Shown here in pieces: positions 34,161 through 43,397 of a DNA stretch of 64,000 bases. Origin of the DNA: Cohnella sp. WQ 127256 (lineage in GTDB: Bacteria; Bacillota; Bacilli; Paenibacillales; Paenibacillaceae); NCBI RefSeq assembly GCF_024519285.1, contig NZ_JAMZCY010000004.1:124001-188000 (forward strand), read 5' to 3'. The position numbers and the translations under genes are program-made. Each line of letters starts with the position of its first letter. Position 1 is the stretch's first letter. The notes beneath the pieces were generated by a model, which worked only from the letters and a program-made list of their open reading frames with translations, searched no databases and was not told the DNA's origin.

Positions 34161-34514
34161 TTTGAGTCACTCTCCAACTGTAAGGTGGTGTGGTTATGTG
34201 CTTATCCAGTGGTTATCCCCTCCGCTCAGGAGCCGGAGATAAAAGTCAGTAACATGATATTTGTCGGTATCCCACTCGCTCAGGAAACGGTGGGGTTAAT
34301 TGAATGATCTAATCATAGATGATTTGATGTAAGGAAATGATTAAAAATAATTAATGAAATGATCAAAAGATACTCCAAGCATTAAAATAATGCATTTAAG
34401 CATTTAAATGATACAACTTATTGCTGTAACCGATTGTGCAATGAAATAAGATGTTTTTCATTTTTGATGCTCTTTTATTGAATAGTTCGGGTCCAAAAAT
34501 GATGTTTACCTATA
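34161..34514. repeat. 354-bp csaB-tagA gap with two copies of a dispersed short repeat
   Basis: Two related copies on the plus strand: GGTTATCCCCTCCGCTCAGG (34211-34230) and CGGTATCCCACTCGCTCAGG (34265-34284), 55 bases apart. The same core recurs inverted on the other side of csaB, and around the transposase gene. The rest (34285-34500) is AT-rich with many AATGAT/AATGAA steps and no gene. No clear terminator for csaB or promoter for tagA was found. Confidence 0.75.
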
Positions 34515-35636
34515 CTATTTACGAATGAATGCGACAATTTGTTGCGCAGGTCGTCCTGCCTCTTGCTTAAGACGATTTATCAATGCGTCACAAGATTCAT
34601 GCCAGTGTTCGGGATTACGCAAAATATCGATCGCCTGTTGAGACGCATATTCGAGATCTAGCGATTCCGTCGTGCCGATAGCACGTTGTCCGAGACGCTG
34701 GAGGAACTGGTCGATCTTGGGGTCGTACGATAGGCCGAGCAACGGAACATTCTGATTCGCCGCATAAATAAGCGAATGCAGGCGCATCCCGATGAGCAAC
34801 GCGCATCGGCCGACCTCCCGCAGCATCAGCTGCGGGTCATCGTGCGCCGGGGCCAGCTCCAGCTGAGCTGCGACCCCGGAGCTCGCTAGCCGTTCCATCA
34901 CGTAGCGCGACGCGTCCTCATCGGCGCCGCGATGGAACGGCAGGAAGCGCAGCCGGACCGCATGGCGTCCGGCGAGCGCTTCAAGCGCTGCAGCCGCGCG
35001 GTCTAGGTCCGCGCGGTCACTGCGCCAGAACCTGACGGACACGCCCACCACAGGTGGTGTGTCCTGGCCCTCAGCGGCGGCGATGCTGTCATCCGCCGCC
35101 ATAGCTCCGCCGGCGCCACTAGCCGCCGGCAAGCCCATGACCGGATCCGGTACCACCTCGACGCTGGTTGGCGGAACACCATAACGTCGTAGCAGCATCG
35201 CCGACTCCTCATCGCGAACCGATACATAAGCAGCCTTCTTAAACGCACGAGCGATAAAAGGCTGGAACATTTTCCGGTTCACCGGGCCGATGCCCTGTGC
35301 GTATACAAACGTCGGTTTACCACACCATCTAGCCAACGCCATAATCCCTAGATAATACGGAATGGAGCCCAACCCCGTTGCATCCTGCAACAGGCTTCCG
35401 CCCCCACTTATTAATCCATCGCTATTTTTAAGCGCCCGACGTACTTCTCCAAGCTTTGTACGATGAACAGACTCCACACCATACTGCTTCTTCGTCCACT
35501 CTGGATCACCAGAAAGCACAATTGGCTCAACTCGAACTCCCGCATCGGTCGCTGCTTCTTCTAATGCCGTAATGATACTTTTTAATACTGCCTCGTCCCC
35601 ACTGTTGCGAAAACCATAATACCCTGAAAGAACCAA
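34515..35636 (-). CDS. csaB: CsaB polysaccharide pyruvyltransferase
   Basis: A 373-residue CsaB-family enzyme. It opens LVLSGYYGFRNSGDEAVL and has SGGGSLLQDATG (GGGS phosphate loop), FVYAQGIGPVNRK and LIGMRLHSLIYAANQNVP. It moves pyruvate from PEP to the wall polymer, creating the ketal that SLH domains bind, so it is the enzyme that makes the S-layer anchor. Odd features: a low-complexity insert between the two halves (PAASGAGGAMAADDSIAAAE), and the stretch 34690-35170 is clearly more GC-rich than its surroundings. The start is weak: TTG at 35636 has no good ribosome site, and the frame stays open upstream without ATG or GTG. Confidence 0.93.
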   Translation of the reverse strand: MVLSGYYGFRNSGDEAVLKSIITALEEAATDAGVRVEPIVLSGDPEWTKKQYGVESVHRTKLGEVRRALKNSDGLISGGGSLLQDATGLGSIPYYLGIMALARWCGKPTFVYAQGIGPVNRKMFQPFIARAFKKAAYVSVRDEESAMLLRRYGVPPTSVEVVPDPVMGLPAASGAGGAMAADDSIAAAEGQDTPPVVGVSVRFWRSDRADLDRAAAALEALAGRHAVRLRFLPFHRGADEDASRYVMERLASSGVAAQLELAPAHDDPQLMLREVGRCALLIGMRLHSLIYAANQNVPLLGLSYDPKIDQFLQRLGQRAIGTTESLDLEYASQQAIDILRNPEHWHESCDALINRLKQEAGRPAQQIVAFIRK

Positions 35637-36235
35637 GCGAAATGTTTTTCGGCCAGTTCCAGTTATTTTCTCTGCACGATGTCCGATTTTCCCCGCCCCT
35701 ATCGTAAATATATCAGTCGTAGGTTACCCATTCTTGTCCGCGCCTACAAACTTCTGTTCACAATACTGCTATCCCTGAAAAAATAACGTTACCGCACCAC
35801 TCGATTCCCGGTCATTGTTTCCCAGAAATTTGAATTAGGGTTACACCATCACCTTATTCTCAACCAGCGACTTCTCTTTTGGTCCTATGGATCACAATAA
35901 CGCTATCGTATCACCTAATCCACATGAAAACCTACTCAAACACCACATTAACGTTATGCGATCACTCTATCCGCTTCATAACAAAAGTAGCCCATCCACC
36001 CCTGAGCGAAGGGGATATCGACCAAAGAAGTCGAAATCCCACACCAGCAAGCTCAAGCTACTTCTTGGATCGAACGCCCAGCACCGATGGTAACGTCACC
36101 CTTCACCCCTGAGCGAAGGGGATATCGACCAAAAGAGTCGAAATCCCACACCAGCAACTAAAGCGTCCTCTTAAACCAAATCAAATCCCCCACGCCATCA
36201 TCAAAATGCTGGACGAAGGGGATATGTTTAGTTTG
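35637..36235. repeat. 599-bp csaB-DUF5693 gap with 54-bp direct repeats
   Basis: Two near-identical 54-bp direct repeats at 35997-36050 and 36104-36157 (period 107), and a partial third copy at 36211-36226. Each begins CACCCCTGAGCGAAGGGGAT, followed by ATCGACC and, after a short A-rich stretch, GTCGAAATCCC. CCCCT/AGGGG can pair as one hairpin; alternatively GGGAT-A-TCGAC can pair with GTCGA-A-ATCCC, using the same AGGGG, so the folds exclude each other. No protein-coding gene is convincing here; the region 35700-35990 shows nothing else I can name. Confidence 0.8.
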
Positions 36236-38281
36236 TTAAGACATTAGCTTTGAATCCTTAATCCATCTTGTCCAAATTTTCTCACAAACCTGCCAAGCTA
36301 CGATAATGACCAAACCGATCAATACACCGATGCCCAAGCCGAGAAAAACTCGAATAAGCGATAACAGGAATGGCGTATGAATATGAGCGAAAGTATCGAC
36401 CATAGATAGCTGGCCGATCGTTCCTGCAACTAGCAGAACCATTGCCCAACGATAGCGTAATGCAAGGAAAATCCCCACAAAGAACAGTGGATGACCACCC
36501 ATAAATTCCTTAATACGTGGGCGCACCCCAAAAGTATTTTCCATTATTGATCTGAATTGCAGTTCAATTCCTGTGACTTGGCCACCATTACCCGTTCTGG
36601 ACAAGTAATAGTATCCGACAGCACCAAGAATCCCGACACCAGCAATCCACATTACAGTAAGTGGCATCCCCAGTATCTTCCTCGCATTTCCCACAACCGT
36701 TTCCCCAGAACCATACAAGAAGACATAAATCGCAACTAGCCCAATTGGCACCAGATGTAACAGGCTCACACCACGGAACTGTTGCAGTACCAAGCTATAC
36801 GAAATATGGTTAAGAAGCGCCACCATAAAAGGAACAGCGGCTAGTGATAGGATGGTCGTCCTAACTAAGAGCAACACAGCTCCGCCAAATCGACGTATGC
36901 TTGAAATTGGCTGATCTCCAGCACCTTCTCTAAGCACCCTAATTCGCTTAACAAGTAGCACAACCGACGCAGTTGGTGCGGCAATCGCCACTAGCAACGC
37001 TAAGGCTTGTACCATTAAAGTGGAACTTAACACATAGAGACCCGCTCCACCAATCGCACCAATCACAAGTCCAGGCAGTAACAATGACGGAATAAACAAG
37101 CCAAAAGTTAACGCAATCAGCGCGATTGCACCAAGAGCAGCAATTGCCCTCAAAATCATTTCCGAAGGTGCCTTATGCACATCGAATGATTTCGCCTCAC
37201 CAACTTCAAATCCAAAATCCTTCAACTGCTTGACAACACCTGTTGAATCTTCATCACCTTGCAGAACATCAACAATGTTACCTAGCGGATGGGTCACTTG
37301 CCCCTTAATTCCATCTCTAACCGCGATTGCATTCAAATATAACAAGCGCATATTGCGATCTTTGACCGCTAGAATAAGTCGATCTTCCAAAACAGGCTTC
37401 TTGATCACTGACATCTCGGCTTCTCCAACGGAGTGAGCTCGGATCGCATTATAACCTAGAATGTTAGCAAGCTTAGACATACCCTTCTGCGGAACCTTCA
37501 AGTTCTCGAATATCCCAACGCCGATATTGTGCTTTTGGAGTTCGCTCGCGAACCGTTGCACACCACCGAATTTTAAGCCTTTGCCAAAACCCGTAACGGC
37601 TTCACCATCGAACAATACCCGAGTAACACCGAGCTCTTGGAACGATTGTAGCCACTTGTCAACTTCTACAGGATCAAAAGGTACAAAGCGATCCGACAAC
37701 CTAGGTACGATCATGAATCCGGCATCCTTCAACATCTTCATCGCAATCGGATTTGGCTGCATCGGACGAATATAAGCATCATCATATCCCATGCTCAATC
37801 GCACACCCGAATGGTCTTTGATCGTCCAGTTTGTAACCTCTGCACCATGATGTTGGAAAGCCCACTCGATAATCGGACGAAGTGTCTGCTCATGCTCAGG
37901 TTTGTTGAAGACGACATACGTACCGTTATCCTCAGGAGGAGATACTCGGTCTTCAAGTAATGCAGCTTGCATGGCATTGTATACGTTAACTTCTCCCGCC
38001 CAAGCTAGCTCCTCTAGCGTACTTTCGAATACTGCCATTCCATTTACGCCAGCATCCTTCAGAAGCTTCAATTGCTCTTGAACGAACTCTTGGGGATGCG
38101 CCTGCGTATTCCCAACTTGGAGCAAGTCTCGATAATCCATCACTATTGAATATTGGTCCGCCGAAGTTTCCGTCTGCACTCTTGCGTACATGACCGGCAA
38201 CGCCGCTACTACACCAACTAGCACGACCCACCATAGCCACTTCGCCAATCTTGTGTTCCATGTGTTCAGCCATTGAGGCAC
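36236..38281 (-). CDS. DUF5693 family membrane protein
   Basis: About 681 residues. A first helix near residues 15-35 is followed by an extracellular domain of about 340 residues (MDYRDLLQVGNTQ, LLKDAGVNGMAVFESTLEEL, RLILAVKDRNMRLLYLN) that looks like an alpha/beta barrel. A C-terminal half with about nine helices ends in a basic tail. This is the DUF5693 plan, usually found beside csaB in Paenibacillaceae, so a part in making or exporting the pyruvylated wall polymer is likely but unproven. The GTG at 38281 is preferred because AAAGGAG lies 8 bases upstream; the GTG at 38290 directly abuts that site. Confidence 0.85.
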   Translation of the reverse strand: MPQWLNTWNTRLAKWLWWVVLVGVVAALPVMYARVQTETSADQYSIVMDYRDLLQVGNTQAHPQEFVQEQLKLLKDAGVNGMAVFESTLEELAWAGEVNVYNAMQAALLEDRVSPPEDNGTYVVFNKPEHEQTLRPIIEWAFQHHGAEVTNWTIKDHSGVRLSMGYDDAYIRPMQPNPIAMKMLKDAGFMIVPRLSDRFVPFDPVEVDKWLQSFQELGVTRVLFDGEAVTGFGKGLKFGGVQRFASELQKHNIGVGIFENLKVPQKGMSKLANILGYNAIRAHSVGEAEMSVIKKPVLEDRLILAVKDRNMRLLYLNAIAVRDGIKGQVTHPLGNIVDVLQGDEDSTGVVKQLKDFGFEVGEAKSFDVHKAPSEMILRAIAALGAIALIALTFGLFIPSLLLPGLVIGAIGGAGLYVLSSTLMVQALALLVAIAAPTASVVLLVKRIRVLREGAGDQPISSIRRFGGAVLLLVRTTILSLAAVPFMVALLNHISYSLVLQQFRGVSLLHLVPIGLVAIYVFLYGSGETVVGNARKILGMPLTVMWIAGVGILGAVGYYYLSRTGNGGQVTGIELQFRSIMENTFGVRPRIKEFMGGHPLFFVGIFLALRYRWAMVLLVAGTIGQLSMVDTFAHIHTPFLLSLIRVFLGLGIGVLIGLVIIVAWQVCEKIWTRWIKDSKLMS

Positions 38282-38367
38282 AACGGTCACTCCTTTATTT
38301 GTAACTACTTAGGCAACAGAGAGCTAATCGATAGAATCGACTAACGACTAACTCCCTCCCGTTTTAC

Positions 38368-40071
38368 CTAGTCCAGCGAATCTACTCGAGCCATAACAAC
38401 CTCAGCAAGCTGCTTCAAGGCAGCAGAAGCTTCACTAACCCCTGTACCTCGTACCGCAAAATAAACCTTTATCTTCGGCTCCGTCCCTGATGGACGCAAA
38501 CAGAACCAGGATCCGTCTGCAAGCATGAACTTCAATACATTTTCAACGGGTAGACCCTCAAGTCCCTTTGCATAGTCCAGAACCTGAGTGACCGCCACAC
38601 CGGCAATGTGCTCCGGAGGACTTACACGCCAATCATTCATAATCGCTCCGATTTGCTCCACGCCGTTCTTGCCTTTAAGTGTACGAGACTCCAGCTTTTC
38701 CAAATAGGTTCCATACTCGGCATAGAGCTCAAGCAATACTTCGTATAAAGTTTTGCCTTGTGATTTATAATAAGCGGCCGCTTCACAGATCAATAGAGCA
38801 GCAACAACCGCATCCTTATCACGCGCATATGTACCTGTTAAGTATCCATAGCTTTCCTCGTATCCAAATAGAAATTCATGAGATCCAGAAGCTTCGAACT
38901 GCGTCATCAACTCACCAATATATTTGAACCCCGTTAACGTACTGAACACTTGGCAGCCAAAAGCAGCAGCAATGTCAGCGCCCATCTCACTCGTTACAAT
39001 AGTCTTAATGACCGCTCCATTAGCTGGTAGATTCCCTTGCGCCTTTAAGTTAGACAACAAATAATTTACCATAAGCGCGCCTGATTGGTTGCCCGACAAG
39101 ACCACAAACTCACCTTGATCATTTTTTACGACGGCACCCATCCGATCACAATCCGGATCCGTACCTACGATAATATCTGCGCCCGTTTCCTTCGCAAGCT
39201 TAATGGCCAGCGTGAAGGCTTCTTGCTCTTCCGGATTCGGAGATTTAACCGTAGGGAACATTCCATCCGGCTGCTCTTGCTCTGCTACGATGCTTACGTT
39301 CGAGAAGCCTGCTTGTGCAAGAACCTGTTGAATCGGGAGGTTACCTGCTCCATGTAGAGGTGTAAAAACAACTCCAAGTTCTCCGCCAGCTCCATCCTTG
39401 AGCATTTGGGGTTGAACGGTTTGCGCCACAACGGCATCAACAAACCGTTGATCAGCCTCTTCATGTAACCAACACAACAAGCCCTGATCTTCCGCTTCAG
39501 CTTGTGTTAATCGTTTCACTTCGTCAAAGGAGCTAATCTCACGAATTTGATTTATAACTTGTTCCGCTTGATGAGGGATTAGCTGACCACCATCAGCGCC
39601 GTATACCTTGTAGCCATTGTATTCAGGCGGATTATGACTTGCGGTGACGACAATGCCACCCGTCGCCTTCAGATCACGCACCGCGAACGACAGCTGCGGC
39701 GTTGGTCGTAAGGAACGGAACAAGTAGGTGCGTATCCCGTTTGCCGCAAGAACACAGGCAGCCTCTAAAGAAAACACATCGGAATTCATGCGCGAATCAT
39801 GTGCAATAACAACAGATGGGGTAGAGGATTCGTTCAGCAGAAAGTTTGCAAAACCTTGTGTCGCTTTACCGATCACATATCGATTCATGCGATTCGTGCC
39901 CGCACCCATTACTCCACGTAAACCACCTGTGCCAAATTCAAGATCGCGATAGAAACGATCCTCAATCTCTCCTATTTGGCCCTTGATTAGTTGTAGCTCA
40001 TGCTTCGTATGCTCATCTATGTTGGGATCATTTAACCAAGCTTCATAAATAACCTGTGGATTCATAGTCAA
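38368..40071 (-). CDS. pgcA: phospho-sugar mutase (phosphoglucomutase)
   Basis: A 567-residue alpha-D-phosphohexomutase, the usual length of PgcA. GTGGLRGVMGAGTNRMN is the N-terminal substrate loop, TASHNPPEYNGYKVY holds the phospho-Ser, DPDCDRMG is the metal loop, GYEESYGYL the sugar-binding loop and RPSGTEPKIKVY the phosphate-binding loop. It interconverts glucose-6-P and glucose-1-P, which feeds UDP-glucose and, in this genome, CDP-glucose through RfbF. The TTG at 40071 has AGGGG 9 bases upstream; the ATG two codons later is about 15 bases from that site, so TTG looks like the true start. Confidence 0.94.
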   Translation of the reverse strand: MTMNPQVIYEAWLNDPNIDEHTKHELQLIKGQIGEIEDRFYRDLEFGTGGLRGVMGAGTNRMNRYVIGKATQGFANFLLNESSTPSVVIAHDSRMNSDVFSLEAACVLAANGIRTYLFRSLRPTPQLSFAVRDLKATGGIVVTASHNPPEYNGYKVYGADGGQLIPHQAEQVINQIREISSFDEVKRLTQAEAEDQGLLCWLHEEADQRFVDAVVAQTVQPQMLKDGAGGELGVVFTPLHGAGNLPIQQVLAQAGFSNVSIVAEQEQPDGMFPTVKSPNPEEQEAFTLAIKLAKETGADIIVGTDPDCDRMGAVVKNDQGEFVVLSGNQSGALMVNYLLSNLKAQGNLPANGAVIKTIVTSEMGADIAAAFGCQVFSTLTGFKYIGELMTQFEASGSHEFLFGYEESYGYLTGTYARDKDAVVAALLICEAAAYYKSQGKTLYEVLLELYAEYGTYLEKLESRTLKGKNGVEQIGAIMNDWRVSPPEHIAGVAVTQVLDYAKGLEGLPVENVLKFMLADGSWFCLRPSGTEPKIKVYFAVRGTGVSEASAALKQLAEVVMARVDSLD

Positions 40072-40096
40072 GGATAATTTCCCCTTTCAAATTTAC

Positions 40097-40534
40097 TTAA
40101 GCTTTAGATGGGTCGGACAAAGCAAACATAAGCTCGCCTTCTGCAACAACTACATCTCCAACACGAGCAGTACCGCGGCCTTTGCCGATTGGTCCCTTCA
40201 AACGTGTCACTTCAAGCTCCAAAATAAGTGTATCACCCGGTTTAACTTGACCACGGAATCTAAATCCATCAATACCTGCGAAGAAGCCAAGCTTTCCTTT
40301 ATTCTCTTCAAGCGCTAGCATCGCGACTGTTCCTACTTGAGCAAGCGCCTCAACGATCAATACCCCAGGCATAACCGGATATCCTGGAAAATGTCCTACA
40401 AAAAACGGCTCGTTCATCGTAACATTTTTAAGTCCAACAGCACGTTTACCTGGCTCAAGCTCCAAAATACGATCAATCAATAGAAACGGGGGGCGGTGTG
40501 GGATTAACTCCTGAATTTGTACAATGTCCAACAT
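40097..40534 (-). CDS. fabZ: 3-hydroxyacyl-ACP dehydratase
   Basis: A 145-residue hot-dog fold enzyme. [17 protein letters not shown], the catalytic His in [23 protein letters not shown] and the following Glu are the FabZ signature. It dehydrates 3-hydroxyacyl-ACP in fatty acid elongation. GGAGG is 8 bases before ATG 40534 and 5 before ATG 40537; I use the former, which gives MLDIVQIQE. In Bacillus its homologue also lies beside mbl-flhO-flhP. Confidence 0.95.
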   Translation of the reverse strand: MLDIVQIQELIPHRPPFLLIDRILELEPGKRAVGLKNVTMNEPFFVGHFPGYPVMPGVLIVEALAQVGTVAMLALEENKGKLGFFAGIDGFRFRGQVKPGDTLILELEVTRLKGPIGKGRGTARVGDVVVAEGELMFALSDPSKA

Positions 40535-40719
40535 CATTAATTCCTCCAATTATTATCCTATTTAGATGCACATTAACGCATAAGCCGCCTATGTGCGGCA
40601 AATAATACAATCATCCTTAAGGTGGTCTGCAGCCGCCAAGGTTGATATAAGAGAGCCTGCCGCCGCACAACGATTAGTCGGCGGTGGGTTCTTTTGTGGG
40701 ACAATAAGTCTAAGTGAGA

Positions 40720-41229
40720 CTAAGATACCCTATTTAATGTTTTGAATTTCATGAAGTAAATAACCGAGGCAACGAAAGATAAAACAATTCCGCACCATAA
40801 TACAGCGACTCCTCCAGGCCCTTCAAAGAACATCAGCGTAATAGCCACATAATAGATTACTGTCGTCGCTTTCCCGATTAGGTTTGCTGGCACTGTCTTA
40901 AAACCCCTGAAATGATAGATAGCTGAACCGATGATCATTACCAATTCTCTGAATGCCATAGCTATGAATGCCGCTAAAGGGAGCACGCTCTTCATCAAAA
41001 GCACCAAGATGACCGCGAGCATCATTAGTTTATCCGCAAGTGGATCTAACATACTGCCTGTAGCGGTAACCTGTCCACTTCGACGAGCGATATATCCATC
41101 TAAGAAATCCGTGAATCCAGCCAATAGCAAAATACAGAGGGCAGCAATCGTCTGATCATTCAAATATAAAACCACAAAAAAGGGGATTAACACAAACCGG
41201 GACATCGTCAACATATTGGGTACATTCAT
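40720..41229 (-). CDS. CDP-alcohol phosphatidyltransferase (PgsA-like)
   Basis: A 169-residue membrane enzyme with about five helices. The CDP-alcohol motif DG-x2-AR-x8-G-x3-D-x3-D is complete in DGYIARRSGQVTATGSMLDP with the final Asp in LAD. The start NVPNMLTMSRFVLIPFF is typical of PgsA, which makes phosphatidylglycerol phosphate from CDP-diacylglycerol and glycerol-3-phosphate. It is a little shorter than PgsA, and the main pgsA of Bacillus sits elsewhere, so this may be a second, specialised copy. Confidence 0.85.
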   Translation of the reverse strand: MNVPNMLTMSRFVLIPFFVVLYLNDQTIAALCILLLAGFTDFLDGYIARRSGQVTATGSMLDPLADKLMMLAVILVLLMKSVLPLAAFIAMAFRELVMIIGSAIYHFRGFKTVPANLIGKATTVIYYVAITLMFFEGPGGVAVLWCGIVLSFVASVIYFMKFKTLNRVS

Positions 41230-41292
41230 CCCCCGTTATCCCCCTTCTCACTTACTTTCCCCGTCATTATCCCATTCACCTCTACAAATGAA

Positions 41293-41319
41293 AACTCCCC
41301 AAGCGGAAGCCGGGGAGTT
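41293..41319 (-). terminator. hairpin terminator after the epuA-like gene
   Basis: AACTCCCC (41293-41300) with GGGGAGTT (41312-41319), 11-base loop and TTTT on the minus strand, 31 bases after the stop at 41351. It would end the mbl-flhO-flhP-epuA transcript. Confidence 0.75.
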
Positions 41320-41350
41320 GCCGTCCCGGTTGCAGGGCGCAGGCCAGGCA

Positions 41351-41584
41351 TCAGCCGCCCTCCGCGAACACGAGATCATACATATGCTTCCATGTGTTGA
41401 AGTCGAATACATCTGATAAGGGCTTGTCCCCCAAGATGACATATCCGATCGCCAAACCAACGATTAGAGCTATAATACAAAGCACTGGGATTATTAACAG
41501 TTTAATGCTCATCCAAATGATCTGGGCAATAACCCTACCTGAGGACTTATTGCTAGGTTCATTCGAACGGGTAGCTGCTGTCAT
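41351..41584 (-). CDS. small EpuA-type membrane protein
   Basis: A 77-residue protein with a polar N-terminus, one membrane helix (LLIIPVLCIIALIVGLAIGY) and the external tail ILGDKPLSDVFDFNTWKHMY, the conserved end of the EpuA family (often labelled DNA-directed RNA polymerase subunit beta by mistake). The ATG at 41584 has AAGGAG upstream; an earlier in-frame start adds 14 unlikely residues. It is the last gene of the mbl/flh cluster. Its function is unknown. Confidence 0.8.
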   Translation of the reverse strand: MTAATRSNEPSNKSSGRVIAQIIWMSIKLLIIPVLCIIALIVGLAIGYVILGDKPLSDVFDFNTWKHMYDLVFAEGG

Positions 41585-41650
41585 GAAGCTTTCGTCTCCT
41601 TCACCATACAACGTCGCGGATAACATTCGTATCTGTATCCGCTTGTAGAC

Positions 41651-42493
41651 TCAACCTCGCAGGTTATTCGCCATTCCCATCATCTGTTCACTAGAGGAAA
41701 TCGCCCTTGCGGTCAGTTGATAAGCACGTTGCACGATCATCAAATCAGTCATTTCATCAGCCATATTCACGTTTGACTGTTCTATGAAGCCTTGTCTAAC
41801 AGATACATTTCTTTCTCCGTTAGGCAATAACGCTGCATCACGAACGACATTATTCGGATTAACGCCTTCCGGAATTCCGAATAAGTTATCTGCAACGGTC
41901 CGCAACAAATCAGAATTGGTGACCTCAACCAATTTCAGTGAGCCGAGTTGAATCGGGGCTACACCTTCACTACTTACTGCTGTTAACGTACCGTCAATTG
42001 CAACGCTAAGATCATATCCAGCTGGAACACGGACGAAGCCCTCACCGTTACCCGTATTCGCAACAACATGCTGCCCTGAATTCGTAACCAACAGCCGATC
42101 TCCATTTGCAGCCGGAGTCAATTGGAACGGGCCACTGCGTGTGAATGCCCGAGGCCCACCAATATCTCCCGTAGTTCTTACTTCAAATAAGCCGTTACCT
42201 TCAATCGCAAGATCTGTCATCAGGCCCGTCTCGGACAAAGGACCTTGAGTCATGTCGGTTTGCAAGGAAGCTAATCGGGCACCCCATCCTTGGGTAAACC
42301 CAAGTGGTGTCCGTCTCCCAGCTTGATTAAAATCCTCTGTATGAGGATTCAGGCTCGTCATTATATCTTCGAAAGCAGCCGATTTACGTTTATATCCGGC
42401 TGTATTCATATTAGCCATATTGTCAGCTAGCATATCTAGCTTGTATTGAAGGGCACCCATAGAGACGGACGCAGTTATCATGGAGTTGTTCAC
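41651..42493 (-). CDS. flhP: flagellar hook-basal body protein FlhP
   Basis: A 280-residue FlgG-type rod/hook protein. The N-terminal helix ASVSMGALQYKLDMLADNMA with NMNTAGYKRK is the export and assembly motif, and the C-terminal SNVNMADEMTDLMIVQRAYQ is the conserved partner helix. FlhO and FlhP are the rod components encoded next to mbl in Bacillus, away from the main flagellar cluster. It follows flhO by 26 bases. Confidence 0.92.
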   Translation of the reverse strand: MNNSMITASVSMGALQYKLDMLADNMANMNTAGYKRKSAAFEDIMTSLNPHTEDFNQAGRRTPLGFTQGWGARLASLQTDMTQGPLSETGLMTDLAIEGNGLFEVRTTGDIGGPRAFTRSGPFQLTPAANGDRLLVTNSGQHVVANTGNGEGFVRVPAGYDLSVAIDGTLTAVSSEGVAPIQLGSLKLVEVTNSDLLRTVADNLFGIPEGVNPNNVVRDAALLPNGERNVSVRQGFIEQSNVNMADEMTDLMIVQRAYQLTARAISSSEQMMGMANNLRG

Positions 42494-42519
42494 TTAGGAG
42501 TTCCTCCTTATCGAATGTA

Positions 42520-43386
42520 TTATACACGGCCTACTTCGTTCACAGCTTTTTCCAAGCTACGATCATAAGCCTGAATAACTTTCTGATTCGCTTCATAGGC
42601 GCGGAGAGCTGCCATTAAATCAATAGATGACTGAGCGGCATCCACGTTAGAGCGCTCCAGATAGCCTTGACGAACTTCAACTCTGTCCCCTGCAGCAATC
42701 TGATTAATGCCTGCTGGATCACCCGCATAACGGAAGCGCCCATCCCCTTGACGAAGAAGCATGTTAGGGTTGTCCACTCGCACAATACGTAGCTGAGGTG
42801 CACCTTGCAGCGGTTGCCCGCTAGTGGCATCAAGCAATCTACCATCCCCGGACACAGTCACCCGTTCCCAAGGAACCGTCACTACGATCGGATTACCATT
42901 AGCGCCTACGACCTCATTGCCATCAGCAGTTAACAGCGTGCCATTCGGATCGGTCTTGAAGCTACCGTCCCTCGTATATTGCTCTTCACCTTGTGCGGAC
43001 AAGACAGAGAAATAAGCTTGAGGTTTATAGGTTACAGCACCATTCTGATCCACGGACTTGCCTGATTGATCGAACGTAGAGCCAGCAATCAACAGATCGG
43101 ATACAAGAGCTAAATCCTGACTACGATAAGTTTGCTGCAAATCTCCCTGTTGCATTTGCAAGAGGTTCTCTTCCGCGAAAACTCCCAAACTTAGCTTGCC
43201 CACGCTTCCTGCAGGTGGGTTTGCCCCCCCCATTACTGAAATGAGAGTTTCAGGGAATGTACGAGTAACCGCACTACTCCCTTTAAATCCGGGCGTATTG
43301 AGATTCGTGATATTGTTCGTGATCGTGTCATGACGTCGTTGCTGAGCCAGCATCCCCGAAGCAGCTGTGTATAAACCTCTTAACAT
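42520..43386 (-). CDS. flhO: flagellar hook-basal body protein FlhO
   Basis: A 288-residue FlgG/FlgF-type protein. MLRGLYTAASGMLAQQRRHD with NNITNLNTPGFKG forms the N-terminal motif and SNVDAAQSSIDLMAALRAYE the C-terminal helix. The middle domain (residues 70-220) is beta-rich with YTRDGSFKTDPNGTLLTADG, the typical rod sandwich. It starts 11 bases after mbl, with GGGGGAT in the gap, and probably shares its transcript. Confidence 0.93.
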   Translation of the reverse strand: MLRGLYTAASGMLAQQRRHDTITNNITNLNTPGFKGSSAVTRTFPETLISVMGGANPPAGSVGKLSLGVFAEENLLQMQQGDLQQTYRSQDLALVSDLLIAGSTFDQSGKSVDQNGAVTYKPQAYFSVLSAQGEEQYTRDGSFKTDPNGTLLTADGNEVVGANGNPIVVTVPWERVTVSGDGRLLDATSGQPLQGAPQLRIVRVDNPNMLLRQGDGRFRYAGDPAGINQIAAGDRVEVRQGYLERSNVDAAQSSIDLMAALRAYEANQKVIQAYDRSLEKAVNEVGRV

Positions 43387-43397
43387 GGAGTATCCCC

